Assembly: GCF_964656455.1 (NCBI RefSeq) | Contig: NC_135720.1 | Coordinates: forward strand, 99,894,696 to 99,958,695 | Reading direction: 5' to 3' | DNA length: 64,000 nucleotides | DNA from: Halichoerus grypus | Lineage: Eukaryota; Chordata; Mammalia; Carnivora; Phocidae | In this document: positions 12,731 through 25,036 of the stretch, piece after piece | Layout: the number at the start of each line of letters is the position of its first letter | How positions within the stretch are numbered: the stretch's first letter is position 1 | Notes under the pieces: model-generated | Told to the model about the DNA's origin: nothing | Database searches by the model: none | The model's input: the letters and a program-made list of their open reading frames with translations, nothing else | Program-made: the position numbers and the translations under genes

Positions 12731-13232
12731 CTATAATGGAATATTACTCAACCATCAAAAAGGATGAGATCTTGCCATTTACAACAACATGGATGGACCT
12801 ATAGGGTATTATGGTAAGTGAAATAAGATATAGAAAAACAATTATTATATGATTTCACTTATATGTGGAATCTAAAAACCAAGACAAATAAATGAATAAC
12901 AAACACATGAAAAGCAGAAATAGACCCATAAATACAGAGAAAAATATGATGATTGCCAGAGGGGAGGGTTAGGGATGGGCAAAGTGGATGATGGGGCATG
13001 GGAGATACAGGTTTCCAGTTATGAAATGAATATTCATGGGAATGAAATGTTCAGCAACAAGAATATAGTCAATGGGATTGTAATTGTATGGAGACAGAGG
13101 GTACTACACTTCTGGTGAGCATAACATAATGTATACAGTTGTCAAATCACTATGTTGTATACCTGAAACTAATGTAATATTGTGCATCAACTATATTTCA
13201 ATAAAAGAAACAAATTTAAAAAAATAAAATAC
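12729..13232 (+). mobile_element. L1 3' end fragment, plus strand
   Basis: Sequence of an L1 ORF2 end and 3' UTR: 'atggaatattactcaacc', 'aacaacatggatggacct', 'tatgatttcacttatatg', then 'gtatacctgaaactaatg' and 'caactatatttcaataaa' with an A-rich tail. The 5' end is truncated at the CA repeat. Confidence 0.88.
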
Positions 13233-13674
13233 AGACTGCTATAGAAGCTTCCTTGTCTAAAATGTAGTCTACAGCTTCCTTAAGATCACTGGTAAAGCAC
13301 AAATACAAAACAAAATTTTTTCAATTAAGAAAAAATAAAACTGTGATCATCACTTATTTAGAAAATGAGTTTTACTAAAATTTTAAGCTGTACTTAGCTC
13401 CACAAATTCATTGCTTTGTTTTAGACTTGAATTTCTCCCTGGTAGAATAAACCTACCCAGAGTTGTTTTTCTTTTTTGAAAAAAGTCAGCCTCACTGATA
13501 TTAACATTCTGATATTTTTTTAATGACTTAAAATAGCTTTAAGCCTTCTATTTACATTATATGTTAGCTAGATATAAAGGTTTCTGTAAAAAATGGTGAG
13601 TTTTTTGTTTATTTTGATAAGTGGGATCTTAATTTCTTTTGCATTTCATCATCTTTTTCCGTTCTAGAAACTTA
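13233..13674. other. Intergenic, nothing recognised
   Basis: This AT-rich DNA separates the L1 fragment from the second copy of block X. No coding region or repeat family is supported. Confidence 0.45.
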
Positions 13675-15090
13675 AAAAAATATATTTTCTTGGTGTGAAT
13701 GTTGCTAAAATTCAGTATGTTATTTCTAGGATGTGTGTTTGTTTCAAATCTTGGCTATTCTGCATATCATGTTATAACTTCTTTAAACCCAAGATCTTAT
13801 GTCTTTATTCTATCATAGGATATTCTTTTTTCAAATGTTTTATCACCTTCATACATTTTCTCTCCCTTTATGACTTCTCCGAGATGGATATTGTCACTAT
13901 TGTTAGTTTCCACACCCCTTGGCTTTGTCCTCACTCTCTTCTTGGTCCTTTTCTAGTACACTGTGTCAACGTTCCTTCACAAATTATCTGATCACTAATT
14001 CATTCTTTAGTTACTTGTATGTCTATTTTATTATACAGCCTATCCCTTTGAGTTATGTGCTTCAATTTTTTTCCATATTTAATATATTCCAGTGGTTATG
14101 CTTCCTAACTGCTTCATCTTCCTTCATATTTCCATTATTTTAATTTCCCTCAGGTTATTTTCCCATTTATTTTAATCTTGTGTTGAATTAATTTGGCTCC
14201 TTAGATATATTGTGCTGTTTGTTACCTTTCTTTCATAAGGGGGGAAGCTCCTCAAATATACTGATTTTTCCCCCTTATAATTGTTTTTATTGCCTTGGTT
14301 GCTAATGTCTGTAAGGTGAGCCAAACCTCAGGCACTAACTTCACGTGTGTGTGTGTGTGTGTGCACGCATGCATGCGCGCGCGTGTGTGTGTGCGTGTGT
14401 GTTACAAATGGACAAAAATATCAGTTAAGAGACCATGGATGTCATCTATCCTCTAGGAAATATTATAGCTCATCTACTTCAATAAATTCTCCTTTCCCAG
14501 ATTATTTGTTGAAAGACCTCAGAGCCTGCCAGACTTAAACATAATTGTCCTTGGCTCCACACTTCAGCCTAGACCGGTGTTGGCTTTACATTACTCTACA
14601 ATTGACACACTTAAAAAAAGAGAGAGAGAGAGATTTAGAACCAATCTTTAAGGCACTGTTTTCATGCTTTTTGTGCACATTTCTTTCTTTCTTTCTTTCT
14701 TGCCTTTTCTTTTTATTTTCCTGTTCCTTTTTTGCTTGACACTTTATTTTGCTTAGTTGTGAAACCAAAATTTCAGGACTATCCAGCGCTTATCTTATTA
14801 GATAAAGTTCACAAGATGTACCCCTCCCAACTGCTACTCCATCCTGATTGTACTCACTGGTTTGATCTCAACAAGACACAAGGGAAAGAGAAACAGTGCA
14901 ACAAAAATCCTCTTCAGCAGCCCAGTCTCTCCCTCTGCACTTTGGACTTCCACTGAAAGCCATTTCTTTCTGCACCACCCCTCCCCAAGAAATGCAAGAA
15001 CTCAACAATCTTGAGCCCTCATAAGACTCCCCTGCACCTGGTGATTACTAGCCCCAGCATCCCACTCCTCCCTTGTCTCATGACTGCTTC
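13675..15090. repeat. Paralogous block X, second copy
   Basis: This is collinear with 310-1735. Matching landmarks run from a 'gaaacttaaaaaaatat'-like start through 'actaattcattc', 'gatggatattgtcac' and 'cagcagcccagtctctcc'. It is interrupted by a (GT)n microsatellite and short CTTT runs not found in copy 1. No coding region is supported. Confidence 0.55.
14345..14402. repeat. (GT)n / (GC)n microsatellite
   Basis: An interrupted alternating purine-pyrimidine run of GT units surrounds a central gcatgcatgcgcgcgcg stretch. Its composition is of the type that can adopt Z-DNA. Confidence 0.93.
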
Positions 15091-16020
15091 CCTGCGTGCC
15101 TAGGCATAGGGGAGAGTGCAGGCTGCTTTACCACTTCAAGATATTTGCCATCCCTTTGTACTCCTTTCCCACATTTTGAGGCATCTGTCCTTGCTTTTCT
15201 GATAGAAAAACAAAATAAAAGCTATGTGCAGAATTAGCTGTGGCTGCTCTCCCTTGCTGAGGCAGCCCTGCACGGCTGCTCAGATTGGTGTCTGAGAATT
15301 TTATTTCAGTGCACCACGATAGGGGATGTCAGTTTGCAAAAAATTCCCAGAAATATATCCTGCACCGGTGAAGTGGTTTTGTCAGAGGAAATCACGTTTC
15401 ACTGTGGGGGGAAGTTTAGAAAATAAATTTGGGGCTGGGAGAAAAGAAGCTCTGTGTGAGATTGAAGGAGTGAAAATGCCGGGAGGCCTCCCCTGGGGTC
15501 TCTTCCACACACTGGCTAGACTTTTTCTTGTTTCTAAAAATACAGACTCCTTGCTATGTACTGTTAACGTCTTCCACAAATAAAACATGGAAAATTCAAG
15601 TATTTCAGTGTGTAAGCTAATGAAGCCTGGTAACCTTGGAATGGTATCAACCATTCACTAAATTTCATCTAAGTTATACTACTTTTTGTCACTAAAAAGA
15701 AAAAAAAAACCAAAACAAAACTATAAAATACTATCAAAGCCAGAACCATACAGATTTAGAAGTTAAATGATGACAAAATTAAATATGTCCAAGTATTAAA
15801 TACAATGAACTCTGCATGTTCTGATTCAACATTTCTATTTATTCATAGTAGCTATTTATCTTTAGCAAAGCATGACTTTCCTTAAAAGCGAATCAGCCTA
15901 AGAAAATGATGTTTCAGGCTTCACCGGGCACTGTTTCCTTCTTTCAGCCACTCCAGAAATAGGACTCAAGTCTTCTGCTCCATACCTTTCCAGTGCAATT
16001 TTTCTTTTAGTTCCAGTTGA
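15091..16020. other. Intergenic; LTR-like end near 15210-15310
   Basis: There is an aataaaagct at 15215, followed within about 80 bases by ttgctgaggcagccctgc and gattggtgtctgagaat. This arrangement resembles the polyadenylation signal and U5 end of an endogenous retroviral LTR on the + strand, but I could not find the LTR start or any viral gene. The overlapping 85- and 90-codon frames at 15326-15654, on opposite strands, look like chance. Confidence 0.3.
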
Positions 16021-16036
16021 AAATGGATAAGGCCTT

Positions 16037-16269
16037 GGGGCACCTGGGTGGCTCAGTTGGTTAAGCGTCTGCCTTCGACTCAGGTCATGATGCCAGGGTC
16101 CTGGGATCGAGCCCCGCATGGGACTCCCTGCTCGGCGGGAAGCCTGCTTCTCCCTCTCCCACTCCCCCTGCTTGTGTTCCTTCTCTCACTGTGTCTCTCT
16201 CTGTCAAGTAAATAAATAAAAATCTTTAAAAAAATAAAAGTAAATAAAAAACTTGAAAAAAAGCAAAGA
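16037..16269 (+). mobile_element. CanSINE, plus strand
   Basis: The head is ggcacctgggtggctcagtt and the tail is (AAATA)n with an extended A-rich end. A perfect 16-bp duplication, aaatggataaggcctt, lies at 16021-16036 and 16270-16285. Confidence 0.96.
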
Positions 16270-16285
16270 AAATGGATAAGGCCTT

Positions 16286-16639
16286 AGTAAACATATCAAA
16301 TCCACTTCCAGCTTCTGAAACTTACATTTAAAGAGCACCAACTGTGTATCTTTCTCATGAAACTACAAACACAATATATTCAACTGTGCAAATCTTCCAT
16401 GTTTGCCCCTGGGATTTAAGTGTAACTCTAGAAAATTACATAACTGCACACACAGTACTACCATAAATTATAAAACGTATTATAAGCAATCTTAATTTAA
16501 TTTAAGAAAATTAAAAAAAAAAACTTGTACTCTTTTTGTAGTCCTGTTCTTCACCATGTAATATAAATGTAAATATAAATATTTAATGACTTCAGGAGAA
16601 ATTACTGATAAACAAAATAGACAACATTAAGAAGTTATT
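16286..16639. other. Intergenic, AT-rich
   Basis: Nothing recognised beyond A-rich low complexity. Confidence 0.45.
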
Positions 16640-17691
16640 TTATTTTTTAATCATGTAATTTTTCAAATAAACAGTAAAATTGAAGAATTTCACAGAAAAT
16701 GCCCATATACACAGCACCTAGATTTTATCATTAACATTTTTCTACATATGTTTTACCATGTATCCATCCACATAGCCGTCCTTCTATCCATGCATTACTC
16801 CAAGTTATACTTGATGCATTTCAAAGTATTTTGCAGGTTTTTGAGGATTTTTACAAATACATCTGTGTAACCCAAACTATTATTAACATATAGAAATATC
16901 ATCCCAGAAATTTTCCCCATGTCCCTTCTATTTCCCCTACTTCTACTTCAGAGGCAACTACTCTTGTAATTTTTATTCACTATAGATTAACTTGTTTGTA
17001 TATCTTCATATGGATGGAATCACACAATACACACTCATTTATGGAAGAATTCTTTTAACACCATGATGCTTTTTGAGTATTGTATGTAGCAGAGTTTGTA
17101 AATTTTATTTCTAAGTAGCATTCCAATTTATGACGATTCCTGGCATATTTCAAGTTTTTACATTCCTGTACAAGCCTTTTCATCATCATATATTTTCAGT
17201 TATCTTGGATAAATATATTAGATTAGAATTGATGGGTCACAGGGTAGATGTAGGTTTAGTTTCATAAGAAACTGCCAGATCTTTTTTTCAAAATGGTTGT
17301 AATCCACTAACACTGTGAGAATCAGTTTCTCCACAGTTTCGCTAATGTTTGATGTTAATGTAATAGTAATAGTTTCTCATTGTGGTTTTATTTTTCACTC
17401 TCTTGATGGTTACTGAAATTAAGCACTTTTTCATGTGCTGACCAAATATATATATTATACACACAAACACACACACACACACACACAAAACACACAATCT
17501 TATTTGGGAAATGTCTGTTCACATTTTTACCTCTTTTAAAGTTGGAATGTTGTCTTTTTTTTTTTAATTTTAAGTTCATTTTATGTATCTTGGATAATAC
17601 TGTCATTAGATGCATGTTTTATGAATATGCTTCCCCCAATATATGCTTCCCTATTCATTCTCTTGATGATGAGTTTGATTTAAAATGTTTT
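16640..17691 (-). mobile_element. Ancient L1 (L1M-type) 3' fragment
   Basis: Read on the minus strand it carries decayed ORF2 C-terminal and 3' UTR sequence. On the given strand: 'agaattgatgggtcac', 'aaaatggttgtaatcc', 'agcactttttcatgtgctg', 'tatgtatcttggataatac', the reversed L1 ORF2 end wording. A (CA)n run sits at 17459-17498. L1-A inserted at its right edge. Confidence 0.65.
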
Positions 17692-18161
17692 TATTTTTTC
17701 CTATTTTTTAAAATTTTTATTATGTTATGTTAATCACCATACATTACATCATTAGTTTTTGATGTAGTGTCCCATGATTCATTGTTTGCATATAACACCC
17801 AGTGCTCCATTCAATATGTGACCTCTTTAATATTCATCACCAGGCTAACCCATTCCCCCACCCCCCTCCACTCTAGAATCCTCAGTTTGTTTCTCAGAGT
17901 CCATAGTCTCTCATGCTTCATCTCCCCCTCCGATTTCCCCCCTTCATTTTTCCCTTCCTACTATCATCTTCTTTTTTTTTTTTTTAACTATAATGTATCA
18001 TTTGTTTCAGAGGTACAGGTCTGTGATTGAACAGTCTTACACAATTCACAGCGCTCACCATAGCACATACCCTCCCCAATGTCTATCACCCAGCCACCCC
18101 ATCCCTCCCATCCCCCACCACTCCAGCAACCCTCAGTTTGTTTCCTGGAAATAAGAATTCC

Positions 18162-21100
18162 TCATATCAGTGAGATCATATGATACATGTCTTTCTCTGA
18201 TTGACTTATTTCGCTCAGCATAATACCCTCCAGTTCCATCCACGTCATTGCAAATGGAAAGATTTCATTCCTTTTGATGGCTGTATAATATTCCATTGTA
18301 TGTATATACCACATCTTCTTTATCCATTCATCTGTCGATGGACATCTTGGCTCTGTCCGTAGTTTGGCTATTGCGGACATTGCTGCTATACACATGAGGA
18401 TGCATGTACCCCTTCACATCACTACATTTGTATCTTTGGGAAATACCCAGTAGTGCAATTGCTGGGTTATAGGGTAGCTCTATTTTCAACTTTTTGAGGA
18501 ACCTCCATACTGTTTTCCAGAGTGGCTGCACCAACTTGAATTCCCAACAACACTGTAGGAAGGTTCCCCTTTCCCCACATCTTTGCCAACATCTGTCATT
18601 TCCTGACTTGTTAATTTTAGCCATTCTGACTGGTGTGAGGGGATATCTCATTGAGGTTTTGATTTGGATTTCCCTGATGCCGAGAGATGTTGAGCACTTT
18701 TTCATGTGTCTGTTGGCCATTTGGATGTCTTCTTCGGAAAAATGGCTCTTCATGTCTTCTGCCCATTTCTTGATTGGATCATTTGTTCTTTGGGTGTTGA
18801 GCTTAAGAAGTTCTTTATAGATTTTGGATACTAGCCCTTTATCTGATGTGTCATTTGCAAATATCTTCTCCCATTCTGTCGGTTGTCTTTCGGTTTTGTG
18901 GACTGTTTCTTTTGCTGTGCAAAAGCTTTTTATCTTGATGAAGTCCCAATAGTTCATTTTTGCCCTTGCTTCCCTTGCCTTTGGCAATGTTTCTAGGAAG
19001 AAGTTGCTGTGGCTGAGGTCGAAGAGGTTGCTGCCTGTGTTCTCCTGTAGGATTTTGATGGACTCCTGTCTCACATTGAGGTCTTTCAACCATTTGGAGT
19101 CTATTTTTGTGTGTGGTGTAAGGAAATGGTCCAGTTTCATTCTTCTGCATGTGGCTGTCCAATTTTCCCAACAACATTTGTTGAAGAGACTTTTTTCCAT
19201 TGGACATTCTTTCCTGCTTTGTCGTAGATTAGTTGACCATAGAGTTGCGGGTCCATTTCTGGGCTCTCTAGTCTGTTCCATTGATCTGTGCCTGTTTTTG
19301 TGCCAGTACCATACTGTCTTGGTGATGACAGCTTTGTCATAGAACTTGAAGTCCAGAACTGTGATGCCGCCAGCTTTGCTTTTCTTTTTCAACATTCCTT
19401 TGGCTATTCGGAGTCTTTTCTGATTCCATACAAATTTTAGGATTATTTGTTCCATTTCTTTGAAAAAAGTGGATGGTATTTTGATAGGGATTGCATTGAA
19501 TGTGTAGATTGCTCTAGGTAACATTGACATTTTCACAATATTTGTTCTTCCAATCCATGAGTATGGAATGTTTTTACATTTTTCTGTCTCCCTCAATTTC
19601 TTTCATGAGTATTTTATAGTTTCCTGAGCCCAGATTCTTTGCCTCTTTGGTTAGATTTATTCCTAGGTATCTTATGGTTTCGGGTGCAATTGTCAATGGG
19701 ATTGACTCCTTAATTTCTCTTTCTTCTGTCTTGCTGTTGGTGTATAGGAATGCCACTGATTTCTGTGCATTGATTTTATATCCTGCCACTTTACTGAATT
19801 CCTGTATGAGTTCTAGCAGTTTTGGGGTGGAGTCTTTTGGGTTTTCCACATAAAGTATCATATCATCTGCAAACAGTGAGAGTTTGACTTCTTCTTTGCC
19901 GATTTGGATGCCTTTGATTTCTTTTTGTTGTCTGATTGCTGTGGCTAGGACTTCTAATACTATGTGAATAGCAGTGGTGATAGTGGACATCCCTACCGTG
20001 TTCCTGACCTTAGGGGGAAAGCTCTCCGTTTTTCCCCATTGAGAATGATATTCGCTGTGGGTTTTTCATAGATGGCTTTTATGATACTGAGGTATGTACC
20101 CTCTATCCCTATACTTGAAGAGTTAATCAAGAAAGGATGTTGTACTTTGTCAAATGCTTTTTCTGCATCTATTGAGAGGATCATATGGTTCTTGTTCTTT
20201 CTTTTATTAATGTATTGTATCGCATAGATTGATTGAACCACCCTTGCAGCCGAGGAATAAATCCCACTTGGTCATGGTGAAAAATCATTTTAATGTACTG
20301 TTGGATCCTATTGGCTAGTATTTTGGTGAGAATTTTTACAACCATGTTCATCAAGGATATTGGTCTGTAATTCTCCTTTTTGATGGGGTCTTTGTCTGAT
20401 TTTGGGATCAAGGTAATGCTGGCCTCATTAAATGAGTTTGGAAGTTTTCCTTCCACTTCTATTTTATGGAACAGTTTCAGAAGAATAGGTATTAATTCTT
20501 CTTTAAATGTTTGGTAGAATTCCCCTGGGAAGCCATCTGGCCCTGGGCTTTTGTTTGTTGGGAAATTTTTGATTACTGCTTCAATTTCCTTAATGGTTAT
20601 GGGTCTGTTCAGGTTTTCTATTTGTTCCTGGTTCAGTTTTGGTAGTTTATACATCTCTAGGAATGCATCCATTTTTTCCAGATTATCTAATTTGCTGGCA
20701 TATAGTTGCTCATAATATGTTCTTATAATTGTTTGTATTTCGTTATTGTTGGTTGTGATCTCTCCTCTTTCATTCATGATTTTATTTGTTTGGGTCATTT
20801 CTCTTTTCTTTTTGATAAGCCTGGCCAGGGGTTTATCAATCTTATTAAAACTTTGAAAGAACCAGCTCCTACGTTCGTTGATCTGCTCTACTGTTCTTTT
20901 GGTTTCTATTTCATTGATTTCTGCTCTGATCTTTATTATTTATCTTCTCCTGCTGGGTTTAGGCTTTATTTGCTGTTCTTTCTCCAGCTCCTTTAGGTAT
21001 AGGGTTACGTTGTGTATTTGAGACCTTTCTTGTTTCTTGAGAAAGGCTTGTATTGCTATATACTTTCCTCTTAGGACTGCCTTTGTTGAATGCCAAAGAT

Positions 21101-22180
21101 TTTGAACAGTTGTTTTCATTTTCATTTGTTTCCATGGACTTTTTTAAATTCTTCTTTAATTTACTGGTTGACCCATTCATTCTTTAGTGGGATGCTCTTT
21201 AGCCTCCACGTAGTTGAGTTCTTTCCGACCTTCCTCTTGTGAATGAGTTCTAGTTTCAAAGCATTGTGGTCCAAAAATACGCAGGGAATGGTCCCAATCC
21301 TTTGGTACCAGTTGAGACCTGATTTGTGACCTAGGATGTGATCTATTCTGGAGAATGTTCCATGCGCACTAGAGAAGAATGTGTATTCTGTTGCTTTGGG
21401 ATGGAATGATCTGAATATATCTGTGAAGTCCATTTGGTCCAGTGTGTCATTTAAAGTCTTTATTTCCTTGTTGATCTTTTGCTTAGATAATCTGTCCATT
21501 TCAATGAGGGCGATGTTAAAGTCTCCTACTATTATTGTATTGTTTTTTATGTGTTTCTTTGATTTTGTTATTAATTGGCTTGTGTAATTGGCTACTCCCA
21601 TGTTAGGGGCATAGATATTTACAATTGTTAGATCTTCTTGTTGGATAGACCCTTTAAGTAGAATATAGTGCCCTTCTTCATCTCTTATTCCTGTCTTTGG
21701 TTTAAAATCTAATTTGTCGGGCGCCTGGGTGGCTCAGTTGGTTAAGCGACTGCCTTCGGCTCAGGTCATGATCCTGGAGTCCTGGGATCGAGTCCCACAT
21801 CGGGCTCCCTGCTCAGCAGGGGGTCTGCTTCTCCCTCTGCCCTCTTCCCTCTCGTGCTCTCTGTCTCTCATTCTCTCTCTCAAATAAATAAATAAAATCT
21901 TTAAAAAATAAATAAATAAAAATAAAAAAATAAAATCTAATTTGTCTGATATAAGGATTGCCACCCCAGCTTTCTTTTGGTGTCCATTAGCATGCTAAGT
22001 GGTTTTCCACCCCCTCACTTTCAATCTGGAGGTGTCTTTGGGTCTAAAATGAGTCTCTTGCAGACAGCATATTGATGGGTCTTGTTTTTTTATCCAGTCT
22101 GGTAACCTGTGTCTTTTGATTGGGGCACTTAGCCCATTTACATTCAGGGTAACTATTGAAAGATATGAATTTAGTGCCAT
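18162..22180 (-). pseudogene. L1-A ORF2 (endonuclease-reverse transcriptase), broken
   Basis: ORF2p nicks target DNA and reverse transcribes RNA there. Remaining motifs, from right to left: TLNVNGL and CLQETH of the endonuclease (22180-21995), GDFN and the SRIDHILGH histidine motif (21601-21161), then [21 protein letters not shown] and HHDQVGFIP of the reverse transcriptase (20798-20181), SIDAEKAFD (20241-19993), the catalytic FADD (19990-19574) and a C-terminal segment to 18162. Without the SINE the length is about 1,263 codons, near the usual 1,275. Breaks: the SINE insertion, frame changes near 20,200, 19,990 and 19,590, and further stops between 20,800 and 21,160. It is inactive. Confidence 0.9.
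21719..21930 (+). mobile_element. CanSINE inside L1-A ORF2
   Basis: The head is ggcgcctgggtggctcagtt and the tail is an (AAATA)n A-rich end. A perfect 16-bp duplication, taaaatctaatttgtc, lies at 21703-21718 and 21931-21946. It splits the endonuclease coding part of ORF2 in the opposite orientation and is younger than L1-A. Confidence 0.97.
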
Positions 22181-22242
22181 TGTATTGCCTGCAAGGTGAC
22201 TGTTACTCTATATTGTCTGTGTTCCTTTCTGGTCTATCTTAC

Positions 22243-23154
22243 TTATAGGCTCTCTCTTTGCTTAGAGGAACTTTTCAATATTTCTTGTAGTACTGGTTTT
22301 GTGTTTGCAAATTCCTTTAGTTTTTGTTTGTCCTGGAAGCTTTTTATCTCTCCTTCTATTTTCAATGACAGCCTAGCTGGATATAGTATTCTTGGCTGCA
22401 TATTTTTCTCATTTAGTGCTCTGAATATATCGTGCCTGTCCTTTCTGGCCTGCCAGGTCTCTGTGGATAGGTCTGTTGCCAATCTAATGTTTCTACCATT
22501 GTAGGTTACAGACCTCTTCTCCCGAGCTGCTTTCAGGATTTTCTCTTTGTCTCTGAGACTTGTAAGTTTTACTATTAGATGTCAGGGTGTTGACCTCTTT
22601 TTACTGATTTTGAGGGGGGTTCTCTGTGCCTCCTGGATTTTGATGCCTGTTTCCTTCCCCAAATTAGGGAAGTTCTCTGCTATAATTTGCTCCAATATAC
22701 CTTCTGCCCCTCTTTCTGTTTCTTCTTCTTCTGGGATCCCAATTATTCTAATATTGTTTCATCTAATGGTATCGCTTATCTCTCAAATTCTGCCCTCGTG
22801 ATCCAGTAGTTGTTTATCTCTCTTTTTCTCAGCTTCTTTATTTTCCATCATTTGGTGTTCTATATCACTAATTCTCTCTTCTGCCTCATTTTTCCTAGAA
22901 GTTAGAGCCTCCATTTTTGATTGCACCTCATTAATAGCCTTTTTGATTTCGACTGGGTTAGATTTTGGTTCTTTTATTTCCCCAGAAAGCGTTTCTCTAA
23001 TATCTTCCATGCTTTTTTCAAGCCCCGCTATTATCTTTATAATCGTCATTCTGAACTCTAGTTCTGACATCTTACTAATGTCTGCATTGATTAGGTCCCT
23101 GGCAGCTGGTACTGCCTCTTGTTCTTTTTTTTTTTTAGAGGTGATTTTTTCCAT
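22243..23154 (-). pseudogene. L1-A ORF1 (RNA-binding chaperone), broken
   Basis: ORF1p is the trimeric RNA-binding protein of LINE-1. The likely start is the Met of MEKITSKKKK at 23154. A heptad-rich coiled coil follows (EEKSMEDIRE-like, NEVQSKMEALTSRKNEAEER). The C-terminal RNA-binding part reappears in another frame at 22482-22243 (ARKDRHDIF, KPVLQEIL). Total span is about 304 codons, normal for the family. The frame is lost near 22,780 and a stop-rich gap lies between the two pieces. An upstream in-frame extension to 23460 is low-complexity phenylalanine- and serine-rich translation of the pyrimidine tract and is not protein. Confidence 0.85.
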
Positions 23155-25036
23155 CTTGTCATTTTGTCCAGAGGAGAATAGATGAATGAGAGAACAAAAT
23201 GCTAACAGGGTAACAACGACCCCAGAAAAATATACACTAAACGAATCAGTACAGACCTGAATCCAGGGGAAAAGAAAGGGAAAGAAAGAAAAAAGAAAAA
23301 GAAAAAGAAGAAAAGAAGAAAAGGAAAAAAAAAGAAAAAGAAAAGAAGAAGAAAAAGACAAAAAAGAAAAAAGAAAATGATCAAATATGATCAGGCTGGT
23401 GAATAGATCAATGCCACAGACTAGATTTTTGGCATATTTTGGTCTGTTAGAAGAAACCATCTCCCAAAATTTTAAAGAAAGAAAACTTATATATGTACAA
23501 ATATAAGGTAAATATGATGAGGGGATGAAATATGACTATAAAGATGGAAATTATAAAAGATTTTATAAAAGAAATTGATAAGATAAGAAGTTGGTTGAAA
23601 AAAGAAAGAATTAAAAAATTGAAAAAATAAAAAAGAGAGAATGTGATCAGGCAGGAGACTAGACAAAGCCATACACTAAAGATTTAGGGTATATTTTGGT
23701 CTGTTAGAAGAAACTGTATCCCAAAATTTTAAAGAGAGAACAACTTATATATATATATACACCAAAAACAGGGTTTACTACAATGAAGGGATAGAATATG
23801 AGTCTAAAAATGAAAAATAAGAAAGATTTTTAAAAAAGGGATTGATTAGATATTGGTAGAAAAAGGGAAAAAGAAAAATTCAAAAAAAAATAGAAAAAGA
23901 AAATAAGAAGATTAAAAAAATAAACTTTGAAAGACTAAAGAATCAGTGGGAAAAAAGCAATGAATTCCATGTGCTGTATTCCCCTAGTGCTGGAGTTCTG
24001 CAGTTCTCATTGATCGGTAAACTTGGTCTTGGCTGGCTGTTCTTGCTGATCTTCTGCGGGAGGGGCCTGTTTCAGTGGTTCTCAAACGTCTTTGCTGGAG
24101 GCGGAATTGCCCCACCCTTGCCAGGGTCCATGCTAAGTAATCTGCTTGGGTTTGCTCTCCATAGCCTTTGTTCCCTGCAAGCTTTCCCTCCAACCTTGGA
24201 GGATGAGTGTGAAAATGGTGGCCTCCCAATCTCTGCCCCAGAGGAGCTGAGAACTTGGGGCCCCACTCCTCAGTGAGCCCCCAGAGAAAAGCAGTCAATC
24301 ACTCCTCTCTCCCCAGTTTCAGGCCTCACTCTGTGCTCACCCAGCCTGTGACAGAGCATTTCTATCTCTGGCACACGACCCTATGTGGAGTCTCCAAACC
24401 CAGCAGATCCCTGCGGTGCGCTCCCGTCTCGCTCCTCCTGGGGAAGGAAGGGGAGTCTCCCTGGATCTGCCGCTTGTTGGGTCCCCGCTGGAGGAACAGA
24501 GGCCCTACTGTGCCGCGGATCACAGTTTATGGCAACCCCGAGCTGAGAGCCCGCTCCTCGGCTCCATCTCTGCAGCCGGTTTCCCCGCTCCAATACCTGG
24601 GAGCTGTGCCGCACTCAGGCACCCCTGGTCTTTCTGTGACCCCAGGGTCCTGAGACCACATTGTCCCGGAGAGAGTTCCAGCCCCCCAACCCCCACCCCA
24701 CCCTCGCTTAGCCACTGGAGCGACATCCCTCAGTGGAGCCGACTTCTAAAAGTTCTGATTTTGTGCTCCCCTGCTCTTTCACTTGTGGGTAGCGGCTGGC
24801 TGAGGCCCCCTCCCTCCGCCATCTATCTTCCCGAATATCACCTTAGATTCACTTCTCTGCATGTCCTACCTTCCAGAAAGTGGTCGCTTTTCTGTCCAGA
24901 GAGTTGCTGCTATTCTTTTCTTCGATCTCCTGTTGAGTTCATAGGTGTTCAGAATGGTTTGATCCCTATCTAGCTGAATTCCTGGGACCAGACGAAATTT
25001 AGGTCTCCTACTCCTCCACCATCTTGCTCCTCCTCC
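23155..25036 (-). promoter_or_regulatory. L1-A 5' UTR / internal promoter region
   Basis: It has two parts. The outer 1.0 kb (24000-25036) is GC-rich and promoter-like. Its first bases, read on the minus strand, contain CAAGATGGTGG, the YY1-type site that positions L1 transcription in other mammals. The inner part (23200-23960) is almost pure purine on the given strand, so the L1 RNA would carry a long pyrimidine-rich leader before ORF1. The GC-rich frames of 60-196 codons here are composition artefacts. The length of about 1.88 kb compares with 0.88 kb in L1-B. Confidence 0.7.
23385..23905. repeat. Tandem 256-257-bp duplication in L1-A 5' UTR
   Basis: Two diverged copies lie head to tail. 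Shared anchors are gatcagg (23389 and 23645), ggtctgttagaagaaac (23441 and 23698) and cccaaaattttaaaga. The offset is 256-257 bases throughout. Confidence 0.88.

Larger units (their letters stand above)
17710..25036 (-). mobile_element. Full-length carnivore L1 (L1-A), decayed
   Basis: An element of about 7.3 kb with all parts in order on the minus strand: 5' UTR (25036 to 23155), ORF1, a 62-bp spacer, ORF2, and a 3' UTR ending at the left. Near-identical target-site duplications (tattttttcct followed by an A/T-rich end) lie at about 17692-17709 and 25037-25054. A CanSINE at 21719-21930 interrupts ORF2. Multiple frameshifts and stops leave it unable to encode working protein. It differs from L1-B in its 5' UTR, which is about twice as long. 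Confidence 0.92.

Noticed and set aside
15210..15310. Endogenous retrovirus LTR
   Set aside because: Only a polyadenylation-like and U5-like stretch is seen. No LTR start, partner LTR, primer-binding site or viral gene could be found, so it is mentioned only as a weak resemblance.
23202..23384. Phenylalanine-rich peptide on the minus strand
   Set aside because: Translation of a poly-purine/poly-pyrimidine tract in the L1 leader.
24255..24973. GC-rich frames of 132 and 196 codons
   Set aside because: They lie in the L1-A 5' UTR and reflect GC composition. No protein family resemblance.
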